Of a stretch of 64,000 nt of DNA, positions 1-12,109 are shown in pieces. Under the pieces are notes generated by a model. It searched no databases. It saw nothing but the letters and a program-made list of their open reading frames with translations, and had not been told where the DNA came from. The DNA comes from Diphasiastrum complanatum (Eukaryota > Streptophyta > Lycopodiopsida > Lycopodiales > Lycopodiaceae), in contig CM055095.1 of the NCBI GenBank assembly GCA_029204225.1, forward strand, positions 26,705,312 to 26,769,311, given 5' to 3'. Within the stretch, counting starts at the first letter, position 1; each line of letters starts with the position of its first letter. A program made the position numbers and the translations under genes.

Positions 1-600
1 ACCATCTTTCCCACCTCTCAGCATCCTCGTCTTCATACATCTTGGATTCATCAAAGATAACATCACGACTTACATGGATTTTGTTTTCCACTAGATCAAA
101 ACATCATAGCCCTTCACACGATCGTCATATCCTAGGAATATACACTTGATAGCTTTTACATCAAGTTTACATCTCTCTTCCTTAGGAACGTGTACAAAGG
201 CCTTACATCCAAAGCTTTGCAAGTGGTTCACCTTTGGATTTGCTACATGTTCTTTCTGCTTCTATGCTCTGGGTAACCATCATCAAGGGTACACTTGGTT
301 TATTCTGAGCTACTGGTCTTTGCTTGATTGTTATCAGATTTACAGGAGCTACAGCCAGTGGTGGCTTCGGTCTTGCTAGACATTCCTTATAGCAATGCCC
401 ATAACCACAGTCACAACAGAATGGTACAAATTTGTCTTTATTTGAACATTATGCAACTCTATGATTTTCTCCACATGCAAATCATCCAAGTGGTGCTCTG
501 GTCCAGTTTCTAGATGCTTGTTGTTGCGCGACAACATAAATAGCATACTATTCTGAAGATCCACCTTCATAATCATTGCAATAATTCCATTGCTCGGCAC
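1..600 (-). pseudogene. Ty1/copia gag-pol remnant
   Basis: Read on the minus strand, positions 1-290 encode the C-terminal part of a copia integrase. The frame contains FGCKAFVHVPKEER and CIFLGYDD, then a stop, then SRDVIFDE-type residues (frame altered) and an acidic run. Positions 376-600 give an open minus-strand stretch that could be the end of gag. A degenerate Cys/His cluster follows it in a shifted frame near 345-400. Protease and most of integrase are missing between the two parts, so the copy has a large internal deletion as well as stops. The integrase part is clear and the gag part is an inference. Confidence 0.6.
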
Positions 601-659
601 TTCTGTAAGGTTCTGGTTCCATCAAATTGGCTGGAGGAGCGGGATGCTTTGGTGGGGTA

Positions 660-2727
660 GGTTAGAGTTATCACTATGTTGCTACAAGAAGATAATCGAA
701 GAAGTCAAGAAACCTCTTCAACTTCATCATCTCACATTCTATATGTCAACAAAGGCTCAAAAGCAATGACAGAAGAAGAAAAGCTCTAAGTAGTCCGCAT
801 CAAATCAAAAGTTGACACAAAGTCAAAAGCGATTATCAAATTTGCAAGCGAAGAAGAAGATGTTTTGTAAGTATTGAAAACTCACTAATCACGAGATCCA
901 AGATTGCAAGGTGTTAAAAACAAATAATGCCAACAAACGACAGATAGAAAAATGAATGTTGTCACAGTATCATCTCCTAAACTCGACATGGACGAAGGAG
1001 CGTTTATGGTCAAAGACCAAAAGGCACGATTCAATATTTCTTGGTTTTTGGACTCTGGAGCATTGTGAGCATTTTCACTCCTATATGCGGTATAATATAA
1101 AGAAATTTGTTCATCTTGGCGAGGATAGTACACATACTATCAAAGGTGAAGGCACTAAAAGATTGATGTTCCAACATGATCAATTCAAACTACTATCAAA
1201 TGTTCTGTATGTACCTAAACTCTCTACAAATCTGTTATCAATAAGTAGAATTATTGATTTAGGTCATAGAATAGAGTTTGAGTCTGATCAATGTCGAATT
1301 ATCGATAGGACAAATCAGATCCTTGCACTCAACAAGAGCATGGATACTTATATAGGCTGGATCATTGTTATTCTGACACTAGTCAAGCCTTGAAAATCTC
1401 TGTTCTTGTCAATATAACATTACTTTGCATCATAGATTAGGACATTTGAATCATACATATGTGTTGAACATGTCCAAAAAATCCCTAGCACTTGATCTCG
1501 ATTATCCAATCAACATAGTCGACCTCCCTGTCTGTCATAGCTGCATCATTGAAAAACAGACTAGGATTCATTTTAGATCAAGTCATAGACATGCAGCAAG
1601 AAATGTTCTAGATGTTGTTCATTCAAATATATGTGGTCCAATGCAAACTCTGTCGTTGCTTGATGCAAACTATTTCATTACCTTCATTGACGAATATTCG
1701 AGAAGAACAGTTGTTTATTATATTAAGCAGAAATCAGAGGCTTTCAAAATCTTTCAACAATTTAAAGAGCGTGCAAAAAAAGAAACTGGTAAAATAATCA
1801 AAGCAATGAGATTCGACAATGGGGGAGAATGCATCTCTACCAAATTCAAGGAGTATTGCCTTAACAACGACATTGAGCAACAATACATTACCTCCTATTC
1901 ACCTCAGTCGAATGGACTTGTAGAGAGAAAGAATAGAACCTTAGTCAAATCGGCCAAGTGTATGCTTGCTTATGCGACTCTTCAAAAATCCTTCTGGGCT
2001 GAAGTTGTTTCCACTACAGCCTATATTCAGAAGAGATGTCCACGACTAAAAGTCTCTCAAACAAAACACCATAGCTCCAAACCATCAATATCAAACCTAT
2101 GAATTTTTGGATGTATTGCTTATGCACAAATACCGCAAGATCTTAGGAATAAGTTGTCGACTTCTAGAGTATCAAATCCATTTTTATTAGCTACACTAGT
2201 TCAGATAAAGCTTTCAAGCTGTATGATCATGTCGAGTCAAAGATATTTACCATGCGGGATATCGTCTTCACTGAAGATCAGTTTATCGACTTCAAGGGTA
2301 AGGGCAAAGCTCATATATACAAACTATCAGACTCTCCCAAAAGAATACTTATGTTACTAGGTCGACTATTCCTATTGAAGGTCCCTAGCTCATCCACTTC
2401 AGACAAACAACTTATCAACAACAAATCCAAAGAAGATGATGCTGCAACTCAACAACTACAACATGATGAAAATAATCAACTTCGCTTATTTTCCAGAAGA
2501 TCAACTAGAGAACATAGACCCTATGTTCAAGAAGTCTGCAACCTATCTTGTTCAAGAACCAAGTACTATCGAAGAGGCACTTAGTCAGCCCGACTTCGAT
2601 CTTTGGAAGGAAGCTATGGATAAAGATTTTTCATCTCTTATCAAGAACCAGACTTGGACTATTGTCAAATTGACTACCAGCAGAAATGTAGTTGATTGCA
2701 AATGGATATTCAAAATCAAATACAATA
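660..2727 (+). pseudogene. Ty1/copia gag-protease-integrase remnant, truncated in RT
   Basis: Domains appear in copia order: a damaged gag tail (660-950), a protease with a DSGA active site at 1051-1062, a GAG-pre-integrase segment (FVHLGEDSTHTIKGEG, then YVPKLSTNLLSISR), and integrase from 1425 to 2102. The integrase has the HHCC zinc ligands. Its DDE triad is damaged: the first Asp codon in the HSDICGPM motif reads AAT (Asn) at 1626-1628, while Asp 1815-1817 and Glu 1923-1925 keep the 35-residue spacing. Frames break at about 1065, 1395, 2102 and 2360. The first RT residues (QTWTIVK, CKWIFKIKY) end at about 2727, where unrelated A-rich DNA starts. The copy is dead and truncated at its 3' end. 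It belongs to the same lineage as the copies at 10495-12093, 14950-16070 and 33761-36372. Confidence 0.88.
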
Positions 2728-3430
2728 CCTTATCAGTTTTTTTTTTATTGTTTACAATTTCATTGTTTTTATGACTTGAGTGGTTTTTCTTTTCTCTTTA
2801 AAAAAAGAAAAAAAAAAAAGCAGAAAAAAAAGAAGAAAAGAGAATGATGAACAAGAGTCAAAAAAGTCATCAGAGTAGAAAAAGTGAAAGGAAAGTATTT
2901 TCAAAAAATGATTTTTGACAAAAATGACCTAGGAAATCACTTTTTAGATCATATTATGCACAAACAATGACCACACATCCACCTCGGATATACCTATATT
3001 TAGAAATGGGCGAAGGTTATTTTCTGAAGTTACTACCTAATTTGTAGTTAGGTGCATTATGCCATTTTGGAGACCTTTGTCGAGCATCAAAACATCATTA
3101 TTACCCTTCATCGAAATGCCAGATAGATTCAGAATGCCAAAAATAGGTTGGCCATAGGTTCGGATTTTCAAAATTTACATTTATTACAGTACCTAGGCGA
3201 ATGATGTCCTTAGGCGAAGGATGAACCTTCACCATATCTGGAAAACCTTCGTCGAAACAGTTCAATCTTTCAGAAACCTTCTCTGAGATTTTTACAACCT
3301 ATTTCCATAGTACTGAACATGCTTGCAAATTTTTGTCCAGAACTGAACAGCCAAACTAGTACATAAAAGGGCAGAATTCGATTTCATTTCTCACTTGTAC
3401 CATTTCATTTCTGTACCATTGTATTTGAGA
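2728..3430. other. Non-coding stretch, A-rich then mixed
   Basis: The stretch opens with T- and A-runs (2735-2845) just after the truncated RT. No convincing coding frame or RNA gene is seen. Positions 3160-3260 carry several GGCGAAGG/CCTTCG-type words, and a TATA-like ACATAAAAGG lies near 3361, upstream of the unknown frame. Confidence 0.4.
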
Positions 3431-3435
3431 AAAGT

Positions 3436-3944
3436 TTGGATTCCATCAGGAGTTATGTTGCCAGCCCTCGTCAATTGCGGGTAGATCCGTACTATTTGCC
3501 GATGCCAAGAAGGAATAAATGGAAAGATTTGGAGATTCCATTGGAAAAAGTTAGTATCCAACCCCAAATTGGCCCATAATCCACCAAGTGTATAATTGGC
3601 AAACAGTAGTGGATTTCAACCAGGCCTTACAATTTTATGCGACAGAGTATAGACATTTGCCATATCTGATTGTTAGGCAATTTGCGCTTTTTGCGAACGA
3701 TTTGACCATGTTGGCATCCGTAGTAATGCGATGGGATGATTGCCTACCCCAATTGGCTTTCGATCCTAATAAACCAATGGCGTTCGACAGTGTTCAAGAT
3801 CAATTGTCACTTGCCAGATTATACTACCGTGCCGCGATGCTGGGCGGAATGTGGGAATCAAGATTTATGGCATGGACCACTTCCAAATGGATTGTCGGAG
3901 CCAATAAGTGCTTCTTACACTACACGAGAAAGATTTCAATATAG
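3436..3944 (+). pseudogene. Unknown protein fragment, two frames
   Basis: From about 3449 to 3577 one frame is open and looks protein-like (VDPYYLPMPRRNKWKDLEIP). A second frame (3588-3944) continues with a compositionally normal, mixed helical sequence rich in aromatic residues (VVMRWDDCLPQL, LARLYYRAAMLGGMWES). A +1 shift near 3570 is needed to join them. I recognise no domain. A TATA-like box lies about 75 bases upstream of the first frame. It could be an exon of a host gene or an accessory frame of a retroelement. Codon use is less AT-rich than in the flanking DNA, which argues for past coding. Confidence 0.35.
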
Positions 3945-4055
3945 CGAGTCTGAAATTCATGGAGAAAGTACGGTACTATCTTATTAAGGTATGACGTGAG
4001 GCTAATCAAAGCCCAAAAAGAATAAATCTCGCGAGATGTCATGGGACCGCCATAC

Positions 4056-4640
4056 TGTTGGAGGGTTTGCAGACCCCAAGGAAACCCTAACCCTAGTTAA
4101 TAAGTGATAGAGATTTGGCACCCTGTTGTGCAAGTCCAACCCGATGATCACATAGAGATTTGATAATCAGAAAGTCAATAAAAAAAATTTAGGCCTTTTT
4201 GCGGGACTTTTAATGTCGTAGGGCCTAAACGTCAATTTTAAATTGGTTTTCTCCAATTATTGAATGGGTTCCTACTCTTTTTTAAATTTGAATAGTTAGG
4301 GAGGTAGGAATTAGCCAATAGGAATTGGGACGCCCATCTCTTCAATTCTCTATATAAGTAGCAATTTCAAATGATTGTACATGTTCTCTCTTCATTTCAA
4401 ATACAAGCAGTTGAGACTCTACGAAATGGATTATGAATGTCCTTGTTTTCTATCTCTTTTCCTTCATCTCTCATGATTTTGTTATATTTGCTAATTGTAA
4501 GATCTGAATATTATTGGGATTGTATGTTCTTAAACTTTTTGTGAGAGAGAAAGGGAGAGAGAGAGAAGCAAGTATCTATCTTATTGTGGATCGTAGTGTT
4601 AATCTATAGTGTTAATGGATCTTAATGTTAATTGTGAATC
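4056..4640 (+). repeat. Candidate solo LTR, TGTTGG start
   Basis: A TGTTGGAGGG start, like other copia LTRs in this window, is followed about 300 bases later by a TATA-like CTATATAAG (near 4350) and then a pyrimidine-rich region, as in an LTR with a U3 promoter. The 3' end is not defined and no target duplication was found, so this is a candidate only. Confidence 0.35.
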
Positions 4641-4758
4641 ATCCATGCATGTTGAACTTGTTTAATGTTATCTCTCTCATGGGAACGTGTGACGACTAAC
4701 TTCATCACCTTGATGCTTGTATGCTTGGATCTTGGGTTGAGGATAGGATAGGAAGTCC

Positions 4759-5103
4759 TTAAAAGTAGTTTTACAAGTCTTGTTGGATCATCAAGGAGGG
4801 GTGAGAAAGAGTCATTTAGATTCATCTAAAGAGATCGATTCATCAGCAGTCATATTCTGGCCAATGAATGAATGCCGAAACACATCAGTATTTACATTAA
4901 GAAAATCACTATCCTTATCAAGGGTGTCGATAAGGAAGTGACTAATATCCTTAAAGAATGATTGAACTGAGGATGATGCAATATGAAGATCAGAAGGAGA
5001 AACTTCCTCATCATCCAGGATCTAAACTAATAGAAAAAGTATGATTAAAAGTAGTTTTACAAGTCTTGTTGGATCATCAAGGAGGGGTGAGAAAGAGTCA
5101 TTT
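4759..5103 (+). repeat. 59-bp perfect direct repeat bracketing a 227-bp insert
   Basis: The 59 bases at 4759-4817 and 5045-5103 are identical (beginning TTAAAAGTAGTTTTACAAG). The second copy continues into the leader of a copia element and the first stops at its end. A third, slightly diverged copy starts at 49633. The 227 bases between the first two copies show no coding frame. Confidence 0.8.
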
Positions 5104-7770
5104 TTTGTGCAAAATCATTGATTATTGATGAAATTTGATAGGAATTTGATACAAACTCATTATATCTGCATTCAATCTTTGTGAGAGAGTGAGAGGGCCA
5201 AGACTAGAAGTCTAGATCAAATTAAGTGAAGTCCTTTGTGAACTTCTAGAATCAAATCTATTCAATTTTCTTGAGAAATTCTTTGTAGAATCCTTCAAGA
5301 TAGTTCTTTTAAATCAAGATCACTTAGATCTTGCCACTTGTGTCTTTGTGATCATCAAGTGAGTTGCAATTGAGGAAAATTTCAAAAAAGAACTTAGGGA
5401 TGGCCAAGAAGTACATTCATTGTCCAAGTCACTAGCAAGATGGGATCACTTGGAACATAGTGAGAGGTTAAATTCTAAAAACTACTCAATATGGAAAGTG
5501 AGGATGGAGTCACTCCTAGTGCCCCAAGACCTCTTTGATATTGTCCTAGATGAAGAGGATGAACCTCTTGTGAAAAATGAAAACTAGTTTAGTTGATTTA
5601 TCTTGGCAATTTTGAGGCCAATATGAAATCTCAACTTGGAGATAGACTTATTTTTGTCAATAAAGGTCTAAATAATGTTTGTACTATTTTTGGCAAGTAG
5701 ATAAATGGATGAGTTTGGATTTGGACCCATTCTAATTGGCTAATATTGATACATTTCATCTAGATTAGAATTTCTAGAATTTTTTATGAAGTACCAAGAA
5801 GTTACCATTTAGGGCAAGTTTAGGAAAAATAGCCAAATGACATTTTATTAGTTATAAATAGCAGTATCAACATGGAGAAAGTATCAATGTATTTTCTTTT
5901 TATGTGGAGAATTCATCTCTTTTGATTCTATGTCCATCTCATCTGTATTTCTCAAGATATCTTGAATTTTAGTTGTAGAATGTGATTTTTCTTGTTGATC
6001 TTCAATCCACACATGTGAAGTATTGTATGCTATTGTTGTTGTATGGACAGGGACAATACCATAATGGATCTAGGTTCTTATGATCAGATCTTCATGCATT
6101 TCCAAGTTCTAACATGTGTAAAGTGATTATTTCTATCTTGTAGCTAAATGTAGATGTGCATCCAAACTTGGCTAAAGAGCTAACATCCATCAAGTATGTT
6201 TTGGATTTGATTTTCTCACACTTCTTAAAGGGAAAGATTAAAGCACAAAAAGAAAGCAAGACTAGTATTGCATTGCATCAAAATGAATGTTTAGTAATGA
6301 TCTCCTAAAGGAGGTAGCCTTTTGTATGTCAGCCAAAGAAGCATGGGATTCATTAAAGGAAATCTATGAATTCAATAACACCTCTAGAGTACTCATGCTT
6401 AGAAATTCAATCTTGAAAAGTATGAGAAATAGGGGTGAGAGTGCACAAGAGCATGTTCTTAGAATCAAATCTCTTAATAAAGGACTAACTGCACTAGGAG
6501 ATAAAATTCTTGATAAAGAACTTGTACAAGTGATCCTCAATGGCCTAGGAGATGAGTTCTCCAATTTGGTTCAAAGATTTGTGATCTCCACGATGTCTTA
6601 CCTTCTATTGACAAGCTACATAGTAGTCAACTTATGGATAATGGTTTGGATGCCCAATTCAAGCAAGATGTTTGTTCCATTTTGAAGAATTATAATTGCA
6701 TAGCAAAGGGATTAAGAAATGGAAGGTTGTTTAAATTGGATGAAAGTGTTGCTATTGAGAGTGTGAACATGGCAAAGGAGGATATCACTCAAGTGGATGA
6801 TATAAGACGTTAGGCCATTCGGCCTCCCCAAGAGTTTGTCAAAGTGTGATAAGTTATGTGACACTTGTAGTCTCTCAAGGCTCACAAGCTACATTTCTCA
6901 AGGTCTACCACAAGATCTTCCACTCCTTTAGAGATTATGCATTTTGATGTGCATAGCTTCTCTCATGTATCTAATGGAGGTGCGAAAGTGTATGTATCAT
7001 TCATAGATAATCATTCAAGATATGTTTGGATCTATCTTTTGCCTATGAAGGGTATGGTGTTTGATTCATCTGTGAAGTTCAAAGCTCTACTATTAAGATT
7101 TGATAATTGTGGAGAGTACATCTCCAATAAGATGATAGAGTTTTGTGGATCTAATTGAATAAAGAGGGACTCTACATATTCTTATACCCCTCAACAAAAT
7201 GGAGTGGCCGAGAGGAAAAATAGATCTCTTTATGAGTGTTCCAAGGCCTTGAGGCTAGATGCCTCTCTCCCAAAACCATTTTGGGGTGAAGCTATTAATT
7301 TTCTAAGTACTAGGTTGCCAAAACAAAGCCATTGGAGGGATCACACCATACGAAGCTCTAAGTGGTAAGAGGTCAAATCTCGAAGATATGTTCACCAATA
7401 TTTAAAAACAAGGAAAAAGGATGACACTACATCAATCATATGTATCTTTGTTGACCATTGTGAATCTAACAAGGGATATAGAGTCTTTAATCCCATCATT
7501 AAAAAAATCATAGTGGGTAGGGATGTTTTATTTGATGCGGGCCATGTTTCTCAAGTGACTAAAAGTGCATCTAATCATCTTGATGTCAAGGATATTGCTA
7601 GGATTGAGGAGAAGCAACAAAGTGATCAAGATCTTGAGGATCCACCTCAAGACCCGAGAGCTCCAAGGAGGTCTTCAAGGGTAAGGGACGAGCCATCAAG
7701 GCTTGGCAAAGGTGATCAAAGGGAAGGCACTCAACCATTTGTCGGGATTATCTTGGATTGGGAGATGAAT
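5104..7770 (+). pseudogene. Ty1/copia remnant: leader, gag, integrase, hinge
   Basis: The leader (5104-5437) is shared with 49633-50010. Gag opens near 5438 (SKNYSIWKVRMESLL) and is cut at about 5590 by roughly 640 bases of other DNA. It resumes near 6230 (KEVAFCMSAKEAWDSLKEIY, LVQVILNGLGDEFSNLVQ). A jump near 6595 leads straight to the GAG-pre-integrase region (zinc knuckle and protease are lost). Integrase follows at 6937-7300 with RFDNCGEY and [13 protein letters not shown], then the hinge with VGRDVLFD and PRRSSRVRDEPSRL. RT and RNase H are absent. Gag and hinge resemble the intact element at 52846-59002. The copy is non-functional, with several stops and shifts. Confidence 0.85.
5590..6230 (+). 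mobile_element. Insertion within copia gag, possible solo LTR
   Basis: This AT-rich segment separates two parts of one gag frame. It has a TATA-like TTATAAATAG at about 5852 and no coding frame, so it could be a solo LTR. The exact ends and a target duplication could not be fixed from the sequence. Confidence 0.4.
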
Positions 7771-8439
<669 letters not shown>

Positions 8440-8518
8440 ATGCTTGTTATGATGGCAAAGAGCATCTTTAACCTTGTTTGTATTGTGACAATTAATGTTC
8501 ATAAAAGTTCAAGTCCAA

Positions 8519-9265
8519 GCTTTTATTATGAAGCTATTCACAATTTCTTAGTAATAATTTATCATTCCAAGCTCTTTGGTAAGCAGGATTCTGTTTTATT
8601 ATTTGTGTTCAAATGTCTCCAATATCAATATCATTATTATCATCTTAATATTGTAGACTATATAATGAAAATTTGGTGACGAATTTGTCATAGTGATTTG
8701 ACATTCTAAGGTCATGAAATATTGATTACTAAATTGTGAAATTGATGACAACTTTTGTGAATATTTTCTTTTGATATCACGAGTATTGAATCATGAAAGC
8801 ATAAATATTGAATAGATTTATGAGAACATTAGCAAAATGTGAAATTTGTGACTATTCACAAATTTCACAATTTGTGAATGTTCTCAAAAATCTATTCAAT
8901 ATTTATGAGAACATTAGCAAATTGTCCAAGCTTTTAATATGAATAGCTATTCACAATTTCTTAGTAATAATTTATCATTCCAAGCTCTTTGGTAAGCAAG
9001 ATTCTTTAGGACCTCATTGTTTGTGTTCAAATGTCTCCAATATCAATATCTTAATATTGTCAAAAAAAATAATGAAAATTTGGTGACTATTTTGTCAAAG
9101 TGATTTGACATTCTAAGCTCATGAAATATTGATTACTAAATTGTGAAATTGATGACTACTTTTGTGAATATTTTCTTTTGAAATCACGAGTATTGAATCA
9201 TGAAAGCATAAATACTGAATAGATTTATGAGAACACTAGCAAAATGTGAAATTTGTGACTATTTT
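8519..9265 (+). repeat. Imperfect direct duplication, ~340-bp units
   Basis: About 340 bases starting near 8519 (TTTATTATGAAGCTATTC) recur from about 8931 with small indels, including the TTTGGTGAC, GATTACTAAATTGTGAAATTG and GAGTATTGAATCATGAAAGC words. The two copies flank a palindrome. No coding content is seen. Confidence 0.85.
8801..8907. repeat. ~107-bp palindrome (hairpin)
   Basis: The left arm reads ATAAATATTGAATAGATTT from 8801 and its reverse complement ends at 8907 with few mismatches. The centre is GTGAAATTTGTGA, CTAT, TCACAAATTTCAC. The arms also match the ends of the flanking duplicated units, so the hairpin probably arose by an inverted duplication. Confidence 0.85.
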
Positions 9266-10490
9266 ATGAAATTTACTAATTATACAATCCTAAATATTGA
9301 GTTGTCAAATCATTTATATTATTTTGTGAAACTCATAAAGAATTTCATGTATATTGATTGTGAGATTATAAATTTTCAATTATGAACATTGGGACTATTG
9401 TATATATTTATTGTAAAATTTTGAATAAAAAAAATTATGAAAATTGTGACAATTTATGTGAACATTAATTAATGATTTCAATCACTAAAAAACATTATAA
9501 GTATCATGATCACTTTTATGAAAATTATTCATGAAACTTTGAATGTTCAATCATAGGCTTGATCATATTTTTTAATACAAACACAAACTATTAGATTAAA
9601 AATTGAAACATGAATAACTTAGAAATTATAGTATCATACCTAATTGATTCTTTTACCAAAATTCCACTTAACAACATTAATATTCATTCTTTCAAGTTGC
9701 CATGGATGTTGGCCCAATAGACTTCAACTCATGAGATTTTGTTGAAAACATGTTCGAGGCTCAAATAAAATATAATTATAAATACACCCTCTTGTAATGT
9801 TTTTTTTTTTTTTTTGTAATTAAGAGTGCTCATGTGTTTTTGAACTCTTGATATTCTATTTCTAGATACCAAAATTACAACTAAACTCAAGAGAACTACT
9901 TTGTGCAATTCACTATAAACAAACTATGCATAGAACCGACAATATTGAAGCCATTAAGTTATGGCTAAGGCTAAAGCTATGGCCACTTTTGGTTTTTTAT
10001 AGTACTAGATTCCGAGATCAAACAAAAAAGATATGAGGGAATAAAGAGAATTAAGAACTAAATGTCGTTGAATCAACTTAGTAGAAGGGCCTTACAACAA
10101 AAATTGGTTTTCTTGAAACATTGAGCCGTAAAAGAGTGTAGATGGTAAAAGGTAAAATTTTACAGCAAATTCTTTTTTTATCTCTATTACGAAACATTAA
10201 GTTGCTCATTAATGAATAAAAGAGACAATAGAAAATTTTAAAATTTAATGGTAGATAAGGTTTGATGGCTCCAAAGTAAAACATGCGCCTGCAAAAAAAT
10301 GTTAAAAGAATAAAATTGATTTGTCGGTATTGGGGGTCGTGGACCAGTGGGCGTGATCTAATTTTTTCTATCTTGGTTACACTAGGATGGGTTTTAGAAC
10401 AAGATTCTAAGATTACTTCATATTAGAAGGGGTTTAGTCACAACAAAGCCCCCACAAATGTCACTGACTGAACTCTTCTAATTAAGCAAG
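9266..10490. other. AT-rich non-coding DNA
   Basis: The stretch is very AT-rich with short homopolymers, including a T-run near 9800. Short open frames (for example 10078-10284 minus) have no recognisable motifs. Nothing is supported here. Confidence 0.5.
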
Positions 10491-10494
10491 CTTA

Positions 10495-12093
10495 AGGGTT
10501 GAGCACTTGACCAAAAATCTACTTTCAGTTAGCAGAATCACAAATGCAAGTCGGAGGGTCGAATTCAATATAGACGACTGCACAATTCTTGACAAGTCAC
10601 GAAAGGTTCAAGCTTTCGGGAGAAGAAGCGGCTATCTGTACAAACTCAGTCACTACTATTCTTCTAATAGTCAATCTCTTCATACACCCACTTCTGAATC
10701 AACTGATATGCTTTGGCATTTTAGATTAGGCCATATTAACTTCTATAGTATTCAGCAAATGTCGACTCAGAATCTAGTGTAAGATCTTCCTTCTATTAGC
10801 AAACCAACTTGTCCATGTGAAAGTTGTATTATCATAAAGCATGCTAGAAGTCCTTTTATTTCTGATTCAGTTCATACTTCTAAAGGCTTGTTTGATCTTG
10901 TACATAGCGACATTGTGGCCCAATGAAGATTGCTTCGACAGGGGGAGCTCTCTATCTCCTAACCTTCATCGATGACTTCTCTCAAAGGACTACAACTTAT
11001 TTTCTGAAGAACAATTTACAAGCATTCAAGTTCTTGAAGTAGTTCAAGGTGTCTGTTGAAAATCAGACCCAGAGAAAGATCAAAGCTCTACGTACTAATG
11101 GAGGGGGAGGGGGAGAATTTATCTCCACAGAATTTCAAGGAGCTTTGCAAGGCCAACAGAATACATCAACAATATACAACCAGCTATTCACCTCAGTCCA
11201 ATGGTATAGTTGAGAAGAAGAATCAGACACTCATCAAAAGTGCCAAGAGCATGCTGGCCCATGCCTCTCTTCCAAAGAATTTTTGGGCAGAAACTGTTAC
11301 TACAGCTGCCTATCTACAAAATCTATCCATCACTAAGCCCTGAATGACAAAATACCTTATAAGGTGTGGACAGGATCGAAGCCATCACTCAAGCATATTC
11401 AAGTGTTTGGATGTATTGCTTACTCTCAGATCTCTGAAGATCTAAGAAAGAAGTTGGACGACACCAGTAGAAAGTCGATCTTCATCGGCTATTTCCCATA
11501 CCACAAGGTATACAAGCTCTACAATTTGGACACTCAAAAAAGTTTCACAAGTAGAGATGTCATTTCTGTGAAAGACAAATTTATCAACCATAAGGGAAAA
11601 GCTCCATCGACTTCGAATTCCAGAGTTGACAACTTGAACTTGGGACTGATCACAAGCTCGACATCAACTTCGACAATGAGTCTGAACCTTGACAAGTCGA
11701 ACCACATCAGAGGATCGAAGTTCAACCCAAAAGATCAAACCGATCCAGACATCATTCATCATGATTCATGGATGATTCAACCTGCTACTTTGTGCAGGAA
11801 CCAAACATTGTTTCTGAGACAATGTCGACACCTGATGCTGACTAGTGGAAAGCTACAATGGACACCAAATTTGATTGTCTTATAGAGAATCAAACTTGGA
11901 CTGTAACTCAGCTACTAAAGGATCAAAGTCCAATTCCATGCAAATGGATATTAAAAGCAAAGTATGATGCTAAAGGAAGACTAAATCGATACAAGGCCAA
12001 GCTAGTCGCCAAAGGCTTCTCCCAGATTCCAGATTTGGGTTATTCCAAGACCTTCAATCCAATTGTCAACATTCTTCAATCTGATTGTTTTGT
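10495..12093 (+). pseudogene. Ty1/copia protease-tail to RT remnant
   Basis: The copy starts in the GAG-pre-integrase region (NLLSVSRITNASRRVEF, LWHFRLGHIN). It continues with damaged integrase (LVHSDI; the second catalytic region reads RTNGGGGGEF instead of RSDNGGEF; NGIVEKKNQT keeps the Glu), then the integrase C-terminus (LKHIQVFGCIAYSQI, SRKSIFIGY). RT begins near 11858 (CLIENQTWTVTQL, CKWILKAKYDAKGRLNRYKA) and stops at about 12093, where gypsy sequence of opposite strand abuts. At least four frameshifts or stops are present. The residues KALRTNG followed by a GGA/GGG run suggest replication slippage in the integrase active site. Confidence 0.85.
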
Positions 12094-12109
12094 TGCTAAC
12101 TAACGTGCT

